A stretch of 64,000 bases of DNA from Agriotes lineatus (GCA_940337035.1 OW679195.1:178284015-178348014); one strand, 5' to 3'; counted from the stretch's first letter, positions 11,951 through 24,339 are shown. Notes: generated by a model not told the origin, from the sequence alone. Made by a program: numbers and translations.

Positions 11951-12688
11951 TCTATATAAATAAAAATCAATTGCCGCATGTATTTTACATCATCACTGTC
12001 TCCACGGCTCGACTGATTTGGCTCATTTCTTTTGTTGTGTTTGTAATTGACAGGACAAGTTTGTATGAAAGAACATTTTGGGAAAGTCCACCGGAAAAGT
12101 CGGAAAATTCGGAAAATCAAAAATATGAATTTGTATGATATTTTTGTTTGGGATTTCGTATGTTTTCGTTTCTGAATGGCTTTTCGAAAAGAAAAATAGG
12201 AAAATCGGAGTGGAAAAATCGGAAAATTAGAAAAAAACTATTTTTTTTCAGGATGGAAAAACCGGAATAGAACAATGGAAAAGTCATGTTTCAAAACATA
12301 CATGCATAGGTTCACGGGCAACGCCGAATAGATCACAGCTATGATGTATACACGGAATATGGAAAGATATTTCGAAATTTTGTATGGAATAATATTAAAT
12401 AGACGTTTCGACTTGAAACTTCGTATGAGTACTCCTAAAAACAAATAAGCAAACACGTATTTCGTGATTTTCCGAAAATCAACCCCTTAGGGAGTGAAAT
12501 GGGGTAAATGCCTAAAAATCGATATGGGTGTCGTTATTGAGGTTTTTTGGTACGTTGATTGCGAAAATTGCATTTATTTTTAAGTCCAATGCGGTGGACA
12601 TGACATAAAATTAAAACTGAATAGTGGTGAAACGGGGTTTCAGAGACAAATTATTTTTGGGCAGAAGAACGTTTGCCGGGTCAGCTGG
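11951..12688 (+). mobile_element. Non-autonomous Helitron (copy 1)
   Basis: The element starts with tctatataaataaaaatcaa and the phrase gactgatttggctcattt, a 5'-terminal pattern familiar from insect Helitrons. It ends with gtttgccgggtcagctgg, so the last four bases are CTGG (CTRR). It is flanked by A (11,950) and T (12,689), as expected for Helitron insertion between A and T. There is no TIR or target duplication, and no Rep or helicase domain is encoded. The interior (about 12,086-12,290) is a purine-rich run of cggaaaat-type words. The part from 12,341 to 12,614 matches 35,729-36,031 of Helitron 2 closely, with an internal gap. The predicted 3' hairpin is weak. Confidence 0.8.
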
Positions 12689-12689
12689 T

Positions 12690-14990
12690 AAGTTAAAAAA
12701 ATTGTAAAATAAGCTGATGCCCTGAAGCAGCTACGATCATGGTTTTCCTGGGCAGTACGGCGGCGTCAAACCGGAATACATCGAGGGGACAAAGTTTGCC
12801 GGACCTCAGAATTTTCTAGCTATCACAAACGGGAGCGGTACAGTTGGCGCCAAACAAATCCATCGAAAGGGCTTAGTGGTTCATAGCGTTTCCTAATTGG
12901 CCTATAACGCGAATCGCTTAATTAGAAACACTAAACCAAAAGGGATACAAGGCTACATAAAGAAGATGAATAACGGCCCACGATCACGTGCAGTGGAAAT
13001 TCGAATTGCACAGTACGCATCTTGTACAGAATACGACGCTGACTTCAGAAAAGCTGTGAATTCCTCTTGGCTGAACATTTGAAGGCTTTGGAAAAATATA
13101 CTGGAAACAAATTACGGAACAATAATTATTTGTATTAACACGGCCAAAGAAACCTGACGACAAACTCATAATATTTGTTAGACATTGCCGCTGCTTTGAA
13201 ATTATATTCCTTACGTTAATCGCAGGCTGTAAATTCCAGCAACTTGGACCTGGACACGTAAACAGTCCCCAGAAAGATTATTATTCATCCACCGATGTTC
13301 CGCGGTGCGATCTTTCCACAAAATCAATGCCAGTCCCCACAAATAGAGGAAATATGTCTCCAACAATGGCCATTATTGTCCAATTTGTCACGGAAGATGA
13401 GGGCCAATGTCGTCTACATGCATGCTTTCTTTCTCCCAAAATCGATAACCCGCGGTCGCGTAAAAACGATCGGCGCAACAGAACTGCAAAAATATCGCCC
13501 TTTCGCTTTGCATGAATGCAACGGCGCGGCGGCCCGCTCGCAATTGGCCCAAGTGCTAACTGTTGTTATGTTTAACCAACAAAAATTTAAGAAACTCTCC
13601 TCCGACACGTCAACCTCAGCCTTACAGGTGTTGAAATAATTCTATTTCACAATTTAAAAAAAGCCACGCTCAAAACGCCAGGGACAAGCGGCGTCCGAGT
13701 TTTTGGAAATTGAGCGGGATGTATAGAAAAAGCGTGCTGGTTAATATGAAATATTTACTGCTTATAATTCGACGTAGCCGCTTATAACGAGGTTAAATTC
13801 TCCGAATACTCAGTATAAGTAGATTTTGGAGAACAATTTGATTTTACACGTTTTGCTTTCTCAATTAGTATTGCGAGAACGTGGCTGGTTTTCAGAAGCG
13901 ATCGGCGTCGCTCTCAAAAATACTTCCTGAAATATATGAAAGTTTTACCGGATAAAAAAAGACGGCTTCAGTGATTAAACATTTCGGTCTTATAAGAAGA
14001 TAGTTTAGATGTAAATCGTGATCACTTTTCGCGCTTTTGTGATTGTCATTGCTCCTCCCCTTTCAATTATTTCTCATAAGTTGTTGAACTTTAAATATTC
14101 TAAAATACTTCATTTCAAAGTTGTTACACGAGAAAGCGAGAAACCACTGTAAAAATTAATAATAGACAATACGTTTACCAAAAACAGAACGCGGTGGTTC
14201 AGGCATTGCCTTGTGGTCTAGCAAGGGTTTGCCAGCTAGATCCTGAGCAGGAGGGGGTGGGTTATTGAGAAGTATCACTGGTTCCAGACGGCACAAACTA
14301 CAAGACCTACAGCTGTTGGTATAAATTCCTAAACCACGTAACGTATCCCATAAATCAATAACTTAAAATCAGAAATTGTTGTACCCCCACTGTAATTTAC
14401 ACTATTTTATATTCAGCTCAAAAAATCATAAAATTTTTCACAAGCGAAAATATAAACTCGAATAAAATTATAATAGGTGTATAAACTTATAATTTTGATT
14501 AAATTGTATTTGCAGTAATGTGATCTTAATATAAGTTTTTATTTTGTTGTAATTGTTGTGAATGTGACGTTGATTTTATTCTGTTTTATATTAATTTTAT
14601 TCACTCTAAATTAATGAAACTTGTTTATACCTATAAATTTCAGTTGGTAAAATTGAATTCCAATAAACTGAGTAAAGAGCAAATACATAGTTGTACGATT
14701 TTTTCGCAATGTCCTTCATAGAAAACGTTTTTCTAGCAGCTAGTGAATTTAGAGCAAGAGCGGGATACGAAAGTGTGAATTCTTAATTTACATCTATGAA
14801 GGTCGTTATATTATAACCCGAAATTCTCACGCTATAGGCCTATGCGTCCGAATTCTCGTACACTTCAATTCGTGTAATAGCCGTCAAAAAGCATCAAGAC
14901 AAGGAATTCAGTGCTTCATCGCTAGAGTATTGGTTGTCGAACGCGTTCTGTACTAAATAAAGAGTTGATTACGACCAAAACCGTCGAATA
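12690..14990. other. Mostly unassigned DNA with one CpG-containing patch
   Basis: A more GC-balanced patch lies at 13,280-13,640 and contains open frames on both strands, a sign of composition and not of coding. The phrase cttataacgaggttaaattctc near 13,780 weakly resembles a pogo-type terminal repeat. The remainder is AT-rich, with no recognised feature. Confidence 0.35.
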
Positions 14991-14995
14991 CTAAA

Positions 14996-15252
14996 ACACC
15001 CGTATGCATAATCGTTCGCCAGCGGCTCGCCGGAGTTTCGTTATGAATAGTACGTTGGCGGTACTGTACGTCTATGTCAAATTCGAGGTTATAAGGTTAG
15101 GTTTTCCGTCAGTTTTGACAGAAACTGACACAAAGTCTAACCTGCTAACCTCAAATTTGACATAGACGTACAGTGCCACCAACATACTATTCATAACGAA
15201 ACTCCGGCGGGTCGCCGGCGAGCCGCTGGCGAACGACTATGCATACGGGTGT
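14996..15252. mobile_element. Foldback element A (nested palindrome, 257 bp)
   Basis: The whole segment is an inverted repeat. The outer arms begin acacccgtatgcat and end atgcatacgggtgt, and include cgttcgccagcggctcgccgg and ggagtttcgttatgaatagta. The left arm lacks about 11 bp present in the right arm. Between them is a 130-bp core (15,054-15,183) that starts gttggcggtactgtacg and ends gtgccaccaac, with centre cagttttgacagaaactga. The same core occurs five more times in this window. No coding capacity is present. A transcript would fold into one long hairpin. Confidence 0.9.
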
Positions 15253-15265
15253 AACAGAAACTACA

Positions 15266-15553
15266 ATAGATATTAACGATAGAAGTTTGATTATGAGCAT
15301 CTTAACGAAACAAGTTTGATAGCCAAAACGAGGCGGAGAGCCGAGTTTTGCGGCATCAAACGGGTCTCGGCAAGTGCCATAATTAAACGTATATTGTTGA
15401 ATATTTTATCTTCATCAATAAATTCTGGTTCAATGTATTTTTTATAAAAAACGAGTGCGGTAATATCCATTACCGCACTCAGTGCGGTAATGAAGCTCTT
15501 AACGATACTAAAATTAATTTGGTGAACAGTCTATAACAACACCGATAAAGGTA
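15266..15553. repeat. Dispersed repeat with 12-bp hairpin, copy 1
   Basis: This segment matches 57,734-58,034 over its full length. Shared words include atagatattaac at the start, agtttgattatgagcatctt, a stretch around atcttcatcaataaattctg, and aacaacaccgataaa at the end. Near its middle a perfect 12-bp stem (gagtgcggtaat / attaccgcactc) with a 4-base loop lies at 15,453-15,480. The segment also contains cgaggcggagagccgag, one of the GAG-core motifs seen in other foldbacks. It begins about 13 bp after foldback A. Confidence 0.85.
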
Positions 15554-15778
15554 AAAATACTAAAAGACGCTAAGGTAACATTACAAAACTACAAGCCCGT
15601 AACATGCAATGCTGCCACAGACAGATTTCTAGTTTTAGCTTAGAATCTGCAAGCAATCACCACCGCAATTCGTGAGTAAAACACTACAATAAAATATAGT
15701 TCATTTCAAAAGCATATAACGTAGGACACGGTATGCTATGACATTTTTTAACATTGTAAAAGCAAAAATCACTAGAAG

Positions 15779-15842
15779 CAATGTGACAATGACATAAATG
15801 TCAACTTGGTTGACACAAATGTCAATTTAGCTGACATTGCAT
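15779..15842. repeat. Imperfect palindrome of TGACA/TGTCA words
   Basis: The ends gcaatgtgacaatgaca and tagctgacattgc are inverted relative to each other, and the interior contains repeated aaatgtcaa words. It could form a short imperfect hairpin. Confidence 0.55.
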
Positions 15843-16058
15843 AATGCCAAAGAGAAAATTTCTACCTGATTAACTGAAAACTGTGACGAAAAAGTGTTTT
15901 AAAAAACTATAATGCTGTTGCCGTAGTTATTAAAGAATGATTTTATGCCATTTTAACAACGGTAATTTTTAGTTTTTTAGCATAGCAAGACCTGTCTGCT
16001 ACACATTATTGAGAATAGATATAACTAGCAGTCCAGTGAGACAAATGTCTCATTTAAC

Positions 16059-16145
16059 GCGCCTTCAAACCTCGATCGGTTAGGCAACCACCCAGACCTG
16101 GAAGGTGTCAAAATGGTTGCCTAACCGATCGAGGATTTAAGGCGC
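16059..16145. repeat. Strong hairpin with perfect 21-bp stem
   Basis: The left arm cctcgatcggttaggcaacca (16,071-16,091) is followed by a ~23-base loop and then its exact reverse complement. Outside it, gcgcctt and aaggcgc extend the pairing with a small internal mismatch. GC-rich stems of this length are unusual in this AT-rich region. It may be a small MITE or a transcribed hairpin. No TSD was established. Confidence 0.85.
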
Positions 16146-16341
16146 AGAGGGTCGCAGCTACGTTTGGCGGCCGAACCAGTTTTTATTTAATACGCGTTCT
16201 ATTTGAAAAACGGTCTTTTTGTGATTTCTCGAAAACCGGAAGTGTCACGTGACTGAAATTCGGTTCCTGACCTGACATGACCATTCCAAACATATAACTT
16301 TAATAACTTTTTTCTCTATCTCTTACGGTTTGGCTGCTGAA

Positions 16342-16391
16342 ACAGCGTCCCGGACAAAACAGCGTCCCGGACAAAACAGCGTCCCAGACAG
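16342..16391. repeat. 17-bp tandem repeat, three copies
   Basis: The unit acagcgtcccggacaaa begins at 16,342, 16,359 and 16,376. The third copy is slightly diverged (cccagacag). Confidence 0.9.
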
Positions 16392-16399
16392 ACACGTCT

Positions 16400-17174
16400 A
16401 TTAGATAAAGGATCATGGCCTGCTATATGTTATATAATTTTGAAATGGACTACGTAGCATTCACACGAGGAGTATTTTATAGTTCTACGTTTTCGCGGGC
16501 CACAAAACAGCTAGGCCATGAGGGGACTCTCAAAGTACCTAAGGGGTACACAATCATGTAAGGCCGGTAACGACAAACAAGTCACAGGGAGTCTGGTTCT
16601 GGGATCTGTGGAAAAGCTTCCTGAAACTGCAGGGTCAAGGTGTACGAGCTTTTCTCCAAGTGTGGAAATGTACAATCGCACATTTCAAGCGAAGTACAAA
16701 AACGAACCCAAATTTACGTACCGAGGTTGCACGGTAGCCAGAGGTGAGGTTAGCTTCTGAGATACTACCTAATCCTGGCATAGCCAGATGAATTTTAGCA
16801 ACATATTAACTTCTCACGATATCGGAGGATTTCAAATCCACATGTAGTAAATTTTCAGAACATCAATCACACAACACCACAATCTATCAATCAATCTCCT
16901 CAAGATGGCTGCAGGAAATCGCTTCCTATATAGGCAATCTTTCCAAAAATTGACATAGTTTCCCTAGGTTAGATTTTCAAAAATCCACACAGAAATGGAA
17001 CAGAAATAGATAGGCAACCGAATACCCGCCAACGAAAAATTGTACATGAAATTTTTTGAATTAAAAAAGAATACATTTCATTTGACTTATTTGAACTTGA
17101 ACTACACCAGTGCCATAAATTTATAAAATTACAAAAAGGGAATGAACACCACTCACTCAAGGCGACAGAAATAG
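16400..17174. other. Unassigned DNA before the TIR transposon
   Basis: An open frame at 16,518-16,760 (80 codons, plus strand) sits in a slightly more GC-rich patch and has no recognisable domain. It could be a fossil coding piece or chance. The remainder shows nothing identifiable. Confidence 0.3.
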
Positions 17175-17176
17175 TA

Positions 17177-18895
17177 CAGTAAAACTGTCGGGAAAAACCC
17201 CGTCACCTTAAAAAAAATGGCCCAGTGGTTTAAGGTCATTAGGCAAGTGTAAAACCAAAAAGGGGTTACCCCCCCTGCCAAACAGCCGCCATCTTGAAAA
17301 CAATAAAATTTGTTTTTTCTCGCGATCCATTGGTCGCACAGAAAAAGTTATTCAACAAAAAATGTTGGAAATAAAATTCTACAAATTTTTGATTCCTACC
17401 GCGATACCGAGAAGTTGGTATTTCAAACGGTAGAGGGCGACAAAGTTACCAAAAATCGGTTTCCGCCATTCTAGCTCTGTGGGAGTGGTTTTTTCCGAAA
17501 ATTGCGAATGTGAAAGTTGTAGTCCTTGAAAAAATATGCACGAATCTCTTTTAATAATGTGATTGATTTAAATAGTCTCCGAGTGACAGCCCTTCAAAGT
17601 CCGCGCAGCGTGGAGAAGTAGAGAGCAGTAAATTATTTATATCCCGCACTTATTATAACTAACGAGATGCCATGTCTGCCATTTGGTTAACATGAAGAAA
17701 ACCATTATCGTTCGTACTATTGTCCATTTTTAATCAGAATACAATCACAAAACAGCACTCGCAATCGTATTCACGGACTTTTTTCAAGTTCAAGCAACAC
17801 TTCTATCATGGTCGATAATGACTCGGTTGTGTCCGAGGCTCCGAACCAAGACGAAGGAACAGTTCCAAAAAAAAAAAGAAGAAAAAAGAAAACGTGTCTC
17901 AGTAAACTACAATATATCTTAGGGTTTACGCAAAAAGAAATTACTTTCAATATACGAGCCCAGAATCACATGATTTGGCCCAGTTAAGATTTTTCAGGTA
18001 TCTTTATTTTGTATCCACAAAAGAAAATCTTTTTGGTCAATATTCTTACATCATAATTGTAAACGTTTTTAGCAATATTATAACAGCTTTAGCAATAACA
18101 AATTATAAAAAATAGTCGGGAAACACTAACTTTAAAATAAATTACTGATTCATTTCATTTTGCCCAAACGATCAAAATATCACTTCGTTCACCGTAACAT
18201 GTTTTAGTTGAAGTGAAACAAGCTGTTTGTTGTTTAATAACATCTAGACAGTAGGGTGTCTGTATTATTTTTGCAAAAATGGCACGTGATAAAGCTATTG
18301 TCAATTTGTTGAATTTTGGTCGTTTCTGTGACAAAATTTACAAACAATTGCAATTATCGTATTCACATTGAAACTACTTGAGTGACGTGACGATTTTATC
18401 TCGCAAAAGAGGAATGGTTACTTCGCTGCACCGGAATATATCGTACATTTCCCACGCTGCGCGGACTTTGAAGGGCTGTCACTCGGAGACTATTTAAATC
18501 AATCACATTATTAAAAGAGATTCGTGCATATTTTTTCAAGCACTACAACTTTCACATTCGCAATTTTCGGAAAAAACCACCCCCACAGAGCTAGAATGGC
18601 GGAAACCGATTTTTGGTAACTTTGTCGCCCTCTACCGTTTGAAATACCAACTTCTCGTTATCGCGACATAAATAAAAAATGTGTAGAATTTTATTTCCAA
18701 CATTTTTTGTTCAAACTTTTTCTGTGCGACCAATGGATCGCGAGAAAAAACGAATTTTATTGTTTTCAAGATGGCGGCTGTTTGGCGGGAGGGGGGGACG
18801 CCGTTTTGGTTTTACACTTGTCTAATGACCCTAAACCACTGGGCAAGAGGAATAGCCGCGGGCAATTTTTTTAAGGTAAAACGACAATTTTACTG
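17177..18895. mobile_element. TA-flanked DNA transposon with ~440-bp inverted repeats
   Basis: The left arm (to about 17,614) and right arm (about 18,452 onward) are inverted copies of one another with scattered differences. Outermost bases are cagtaaaactgtcg on the left and cgacaattttactg on the right, each bordered by TA (17,175-17,176 and 18,896-18,897). TA target duplication and a CAGT start fit the Tc1/mariner group, though the long arms are unusual and I do not recognise the family. Both arms carry the phrase aagatggcggctg (inverted at about 17,282-17,294; direct at about 18,769). The ~840-bp interior has no DDE/D transposase, only a short ORF with a basic tract, so this is a deletion derivative. 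Confidence 0.85.
17808..17987 (+). CDS. Small ORF with a basic NLS-like tract inside the TIR transposon
   Basis: A 59-codon frame runs from ATG to TAA in the interior of the TIR transposon. It opens MVDNDSVVSEAPNQ, continues with an acidic stretch (DEG), and reaches PKKKRRKKK at residues 20-28, which resembles a classical nuclear localisation signal. The C-terminal half (LSKLQYILGFTQKEI onward) has no motif I recognise. It could be the 5' part of a lost transposase gene. DNA-binding N-terminal regions of transposases often carry such signals, from general knowledge. The basic tract comes from an A-rich run of DNA, so chance cannot be excluded. Confidence 0.35.
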   Translation: MVDNDSVVSEAPNQDEGTVPKKKRRKKKTCLSKLQYILGFTQKEITFNIRAQNHMIWPS

Positions 18896-18899
18896 TATA

Positions 18900-20844
18900 C
18901 TAAAATGTGAATTCGAATAAAGGCCTATTTATACAGCAACAGTTGTACATTGCCATAAAAATGTAACATGGTCTCTGTATTTTAATGCATTTTGACTGGA
19001 TGATTTGTCAAGAATAATAATAACCATTAATTACTATAATTTAGAAACAACCTAATACCATAACATCGTCCCAAGTTTTCGTTATCTGTGGCTCGATGAG
19101 TACCCCCGATGCACCTTCACGACCCGGTTACACGTGTATCCATTAAAGTCCCCAATAGAATATACATAAGAAAAAATGCAGTTCCTATTCTCAGCGAAAC
19201 CATATAGTAAAACCGTTCTGGATTACGTTTTAATCCTGGAGACTCGAAAATCTACAGCTTGGCCTTAAACCTCTCGCCGATTCATTCAACCGGTGTCACG
19301 GCCCCAATAAACCAGACGAAGGAGACTGTTTTCCACACCAGTTTCTGGATCAGTGCATTGTTGATCAAGAGCTTCCAAGGGGCCACTCAATGGGCGGAAT
19401 GAAAAATCTCTACTTAAAGAAATTGTAACAAGAATATATACATACATTCATATTCGCCCTTTTTATAAGGCGCCCAAAATGATCATTAAAGTAAGGGGAA
19501 GGTTTAAAGGATAATTTGGCCTTTTCTAGATTTGGCAGCATTCACTTCGTCGTATCCTTCTTGCTCTAAATAGCATTGCACGTATAGAATAAAGAGGGTT
19601 GGACTCTTTTAAGTTGAATTCGTATGATTGTTTCTCACGCGTTTCATTAGTTTGTAAATCTTACAATTATTCATAGATTCCTTCAATGTTATTTCAATAC
19701 ATTCAACTTTAACCTAACTTATATTCAAATAGCGCCGAATGTCGAATAAAATGTTGCCACTCATCTGTTCAGCATGTTGTAGGAACCAGATCCGTGTCCT
19801 ATGGGTAAAAACCTGGTCATTGCCATTGGTTATCCACGCACCCCCACTTGTCACATGCTCAGGGATGGAGCACCAATGTTTCTAATTTAATTTTGAGAAG
19901 AGAATCTTGTTAACTGTTCGAGATAGCAGACGATACTCTCTAGTGCAACTTGTTTCTAATTCAGTAAATATTTTCAATATTAAGAACAACACAAATTTAT
20001 TAAGAATCTCCAACATATACTGTAGCGTAAAATGCTATTACACTGCATTAACAGCCCATAGATTAACAATCAGATATCCTTAACCTGGGCATATAAAACA
20101 CGTCCCCCTAATAATTGTTAATGTGACGTCGCTGGTTTGATTTTCCCTTATCGCTAATGTTTCTCTTAAAATTCGGTGCCTCATCATAGGACTCGATTAG
20201 GTATTGTATCTTTCTGTCGCACAAGATATCGTAAGTACGTGTAATACAATACGCATGGCAGTCATTTCCATCTTCATCGCCACAAAGCATCATTGCCAAA
20301 ATAAATCGTGACAAAATGCAAATTTGCTTTCAAAATTGAAAGGGGCACTTTTCAAAGTCGACATTTTAAAAGAAACAAACTTGGTGAAATAATTTGAGGT
20401 ACATTTTGGATTGTTTGTAGATATCCAAATTGAGGAGGGTCCCCATTTCTACGCCCAACGCCGATGAGCAGGTGAGCATCGGTCGGTCGGGGGAGCAGTT
20501 AGCAGGGATTCCGGGCATGGTGGCGCTACAAAGTGACAAAAACCATACGAGCTATTAAGCGATTAAAGAGAATGGACCGTCATTACGCAGGATGCAGCCA
20601 GCGATAGCGGCAGCTCCGCTTTAAGCGCACGCCCATGCAGGATCGGATTCGACAGAAAGTGACTGTTGCAAGGGCTGAGGCAGCATCATCGCCCTTCACT
20701 GCGTACGTACCTTGGGTGGGACATCCTTTTATATGGGATTAAATATAGCCACTATGGGGCTGTATTCCAGCGTTTCTGTCCCATTTGCATGGACACATAA
20801 TGACCGCACTCTATCGGCTAATGTGATCTGCGAAGAGGAATTGT
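18900..20844. other. Unassigned DNA between transposon and SINE
   Basis: No coding or mobile sequence was recognised. A more GC-balanced patch at about 20,450-20,720 contains the phrase gctttaagcgcacg (20,618-20,631), which resembles a phrase in the island near 46,150. Confidence 0.35.
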
Positions 20845-20856
20845 TACTAAAACTGT

Positions 20857-21188
20857 GCCAGGCTCCATAGCTCAGTAGTTAAGCATTCTGGCTACTGATC
20901 GAGAGATCGATCCCCGATCACGGTGAGGTTTTTAAAACATTTCAAAATGCGGATGAAAACCTCTATATTCGGAAGTAATGTAAAGTCGTAGGTCCCATGT
21001 TACTACAATGTGTAGCATGTAAAAGATCCCTTGCTAGGGTTGGAACTCCTTAGTCTTGGCAAAATTCTAAATAGGACTAAGGTACCTGGTACTCTGTATG
21101 CCTAGACCTTGTCCACGAGGTTGGCAAAAAGGACCTATGAAGGCCTACGTGCTTGACATCAGTCTCCCCACAAATACTACTAACTAAC
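20857..21188 (+). mobile_element. tRNA-derived SINE with 12-bp target-site duplication
   Basis: The head ggctccatagctcagtagtt matches a tRNA 5' end with A box (tagctcagtagttaagc). It is followed by a B-box-like gatcgatccccgatc. A tRNA-unrelated body follows, ending in a short ctaa-type tandem tail (actactaactaac). The element is flanked by tactaaaactgt at 20,845-20,856 and again at 21,189-21,200. A perfect 12-bp target-site duplication is the mark of LINE-mediated retrotransposition. The exact TSD suggests a relatively young copy. No protein is encoded, as is normal for SINEs. Confidence 0.9.
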
Positions 21189-21200
21189 TACTAAAACTGT

Positions 21201-22810
21201 AAACAAATGATGTTAGGTTCGGTTGTAGCAAGGACAGTCTGAAAGTACTTTTGTAGATATTTTTTTTTCGACAACTTAACAAGAGCTGAACCCAACTTTG
21301 AAGGTCATAGCACCTACCTGCAGAGAAGTAGTAAATCATTCATTGCAAGGGTTAAATCATTTACTAAGATTATTATAAGGTGGAAAACCCACAATTTGCA
21401 ACATGTTTTAATCCTAATGTTGGAGTTTATTTTCAATTTGGTTTTGAACTTGGCCGTGATCGTGGTATCAGTCAGTTCTCGTATATGCCTCTCTATTTTA
21501 AAAATTGTTAGTTGTTGAACTTTCCGCATTTAATGATGACTATGCAGTGAAAAATATCGTTACATCCCTGCTAATTGCAGCTGAGGTAAAAATTCATTGA
21601 CATTCACAATGTAATGAAAAATGTGAAATTTCCTCGTTTTAATATGTATTGAGAAGCATCACCTGATTAGTATATAAGAATACACAACTAAGTGGATTTT
21701 AAGGTATTCCTTTCAGTAACGATGTAATAGCCTCTTAGTAACGATGAAATAGGTCTCACAACATGTAGATAAAGAGATCTAATTTTACTGGTATTGTTCA
21801 GCAAGACTACTACAAAATATGGGACATAACCAAGTACCAAGGCCAGAACCAGAATCAAGCATGACTCTGTAAAAAGGTAGTAGGGGAAGACATCTTGAAA
21901 TTGATAAGAGTAAAAAAATACGGTGGCTTGGAATCTTACTCAAAGTCAAGAAGACACCATGATAAGAACATTTTGAGGCCAAGAACGGGATAGCACAATG
22001 GTGACAGGAGATTTGCAGATTATCGGAATACACAACTGAAGGAATAAAACTGGAAACAGATAGCTATGGAAACAGATGACAATTAAGGCATATCAAACAT
22101 ATTAAATCTTCGAAGTATTGGGGAAGCAAATGTTCAACATTAAAAATAAGTTGTGGGCTACGTTGCGTAACGCTGGTTCAACACGTTGTTCAGTATCGTA
22201 GCGAGGTCCCAATGGGTCCATGCGCGAACTCTTCGTTATGGGCTCCCTCAAATATGTCGAGTATGTCCAACGATTCTTTTATTGAAAACTAAAAAACAAG
22301 TATAAATAAGTTATATTATTTTTGTGTAAAATGACAAAGAGAAGAAATCCTTAAACATAATGATATACTACAATAACTGACTAAAATAACAATATTGTGA
22401 TATAATATATTACACTATCACAATTCACAATCAAACTATTTAAAAACCGAACCATCCTTAATACATATATAAACGCAAGTTATGCTTGTGGCTCCATCTG
22501 TCACCTTTTCATGGTCAACGATCGGGAGCAGTTCGTCTGTCATCGGTTCTGTCGCCACCGGGTCGTTTATAATGCAAAGATAAGCAAGTACGTCCGGCAG
22601 CGGAATTTAGACGAACGCGTAAAGCATCTGTCTAGCAATCGGATTAAGTCTGGGAGCACATGTTCGCATCCCACCGGCTGCGATGTTTTTTTTTTCGTTG
22701 CAATTAATTTAATTCGCATTGCTACGTTTCAATATTACTAGAAACATTAAGATATGTTTACTTGTGTTTTCATAATTTTCAACGCTCTTCAACTCTTCAA
22801 TTAATACACC
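21201..22810. other. AT-rich DNA, nothing firm
   Basis: No recognised element. Open frames here are short and lack motifs. Confidence 0.35.
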
Positions 22811-22820
22811 AGAAATAAAA

Positions 22821-23045
22821 GCAAGAACTGTTAAAGGAGATCGATGCGCAGGTGCTTTACGTAAACTTCTCAAGTGAAAAAGCATCTCAAAAAAGACAAA
22901 ATTACATCAGTACAAAACAATACTCAGACCAACAGTAACGTATGCATGTGAGATATGGGTAATGTGTAAAGCGGATGAAACGAACAACGGAAATCTGGAA
23001 ACGAAGGATTTGGAGCAGAATATTTGGAGGAAAAAAGATCAGGGT
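22821..23045 (+). pseudogene. Non-LTR retrotransposon (LINE) RT C-terminal fragment
   Basis: Translating from 22,821 gives a frame with RTVKGDRCAGALRKLLK, a stop, KSISKKTKLHQYKT, then ILRPTVTYACEIWVMCKADE. This follows the thumb-side region of many LINE reverse transcriptases (pattern ...LLKSK..SRKTKL..YKTLIRPV.TYG.E.W...KADE). A +1 frameshift near 22,990 moves the homology to another frame, where WKRRIWSRIFGGKK matches the usual FERKILRKIFGG motif. One in-frame stop and one frameshift show it is dead. The catalytic YADD box is not included. It is probably RTE-like or a related clade, but this is not certain. Confidence 0.7.
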
Positions 23046-23059
23046 AAGCCCAAAAGCTA

Positions 23060-24330
23060 GTAAATCCATATTCCTATCACTACAAATAACAAAAAAACAG
23101 TCTCATCATAGTCATAAATCATAGGTCATGAAAAATAAAAACAAATACAATATAATTATGGAAATGTAGCAAAATATTACTAAAATTTTCGTTTGTGCTG
23201 CTTTTGCACTACAAAATGATGGACTAGTTCCCTAATTCGGTGCGAATTTCCATCTATTCCTAGCAGGGCATGATCTGACAAATGTTGTTGTCCAATGGCA
23301 TTATGCATAACATATCCTAAGGAGGCCTAATAAGGGGGCCCTGGGCCCCAGCGTTTTGCACACCTTCGCGCATCGATAGCTACGCCACCTTACTTGAAAC
23401 TAACTTAATGGTAGTCTCCAGGAAATAACATACAAAGGGCAATCAAACAAAAAGCCATTCAACAGAGAGTGATTAGACACACATCGCACTCCGACGGAAT
23501 CCTAAGCGATCTGGCCTGGCTTGCACAAATGTTACTTACTACCGCTAAATACGTCATGCGCAAAGTACTATATAGTATTATGGTGCAAAACCGGTAGAGG
23601 ACGCTCTAGTGTAAAAAATATCACGTATTTTAGAATGGACCTTAGATTTTTCAGTCATCTTTTGTGCCAACGCCATGACAACAAAAAATAATGTTTTCTC
23701 TGTATGACAGATAGTATGTTCTTATGACGTTGCATAAACTCTAGATCTTAGGATTACAGATCAGTGATATAGCTGGTTGTCACAGAGAATAAAATTTAAA
23801 TAATATTCGTTATTTCATTACGGCTACAACGTATGTAGGTCAATGTTTGTGCTAATTCTCATTAGAATTCTATATCCGGTTTAAAAAAACATGAAAGCAG
23901 CACTTGCTGCAAGTCGATAAACACAACTATTTTTTAGAAAAATATTTTTTGTAAACAATTGAGTTTTCATTTAGGGAAATCATAAGTCAACAATTAATTG
24001 GATATTATTGTGTTATTTGAGAAAAGAAAAAAGATTATCATCTACTATCATCGCCTTATTATGTGCAATCGCCAGATCCTCTGCAGCTAAAAAAAGTTAT
24101 AGCTAAATATCTGTGAGAACTAATAATTTGATTTATTATAAATAATAGATATACAGATACAGAATAAACAGAATACAGATAATATTGGATTCGCAGAGTT
24201 GATTTTGCTTTGATCTAATACTTACAGTGAGTATAAAAGTTTGAAAATTAAAAAACCCACAAATCAAAGCGATTTTGAAATGATTTTTATTTCAATTGTT
24301 TATTTTTTAAAAATACGATTTTCCGAATTA
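23060..24330. other. Unassigned DNA
   Basis: AT-rich except for the short phrase gggccctgggccccag near 23,336. No coding or transposon signature was found. Confidence 0.35.
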
Positions 24331-24339
24331 TAGTTTCAA

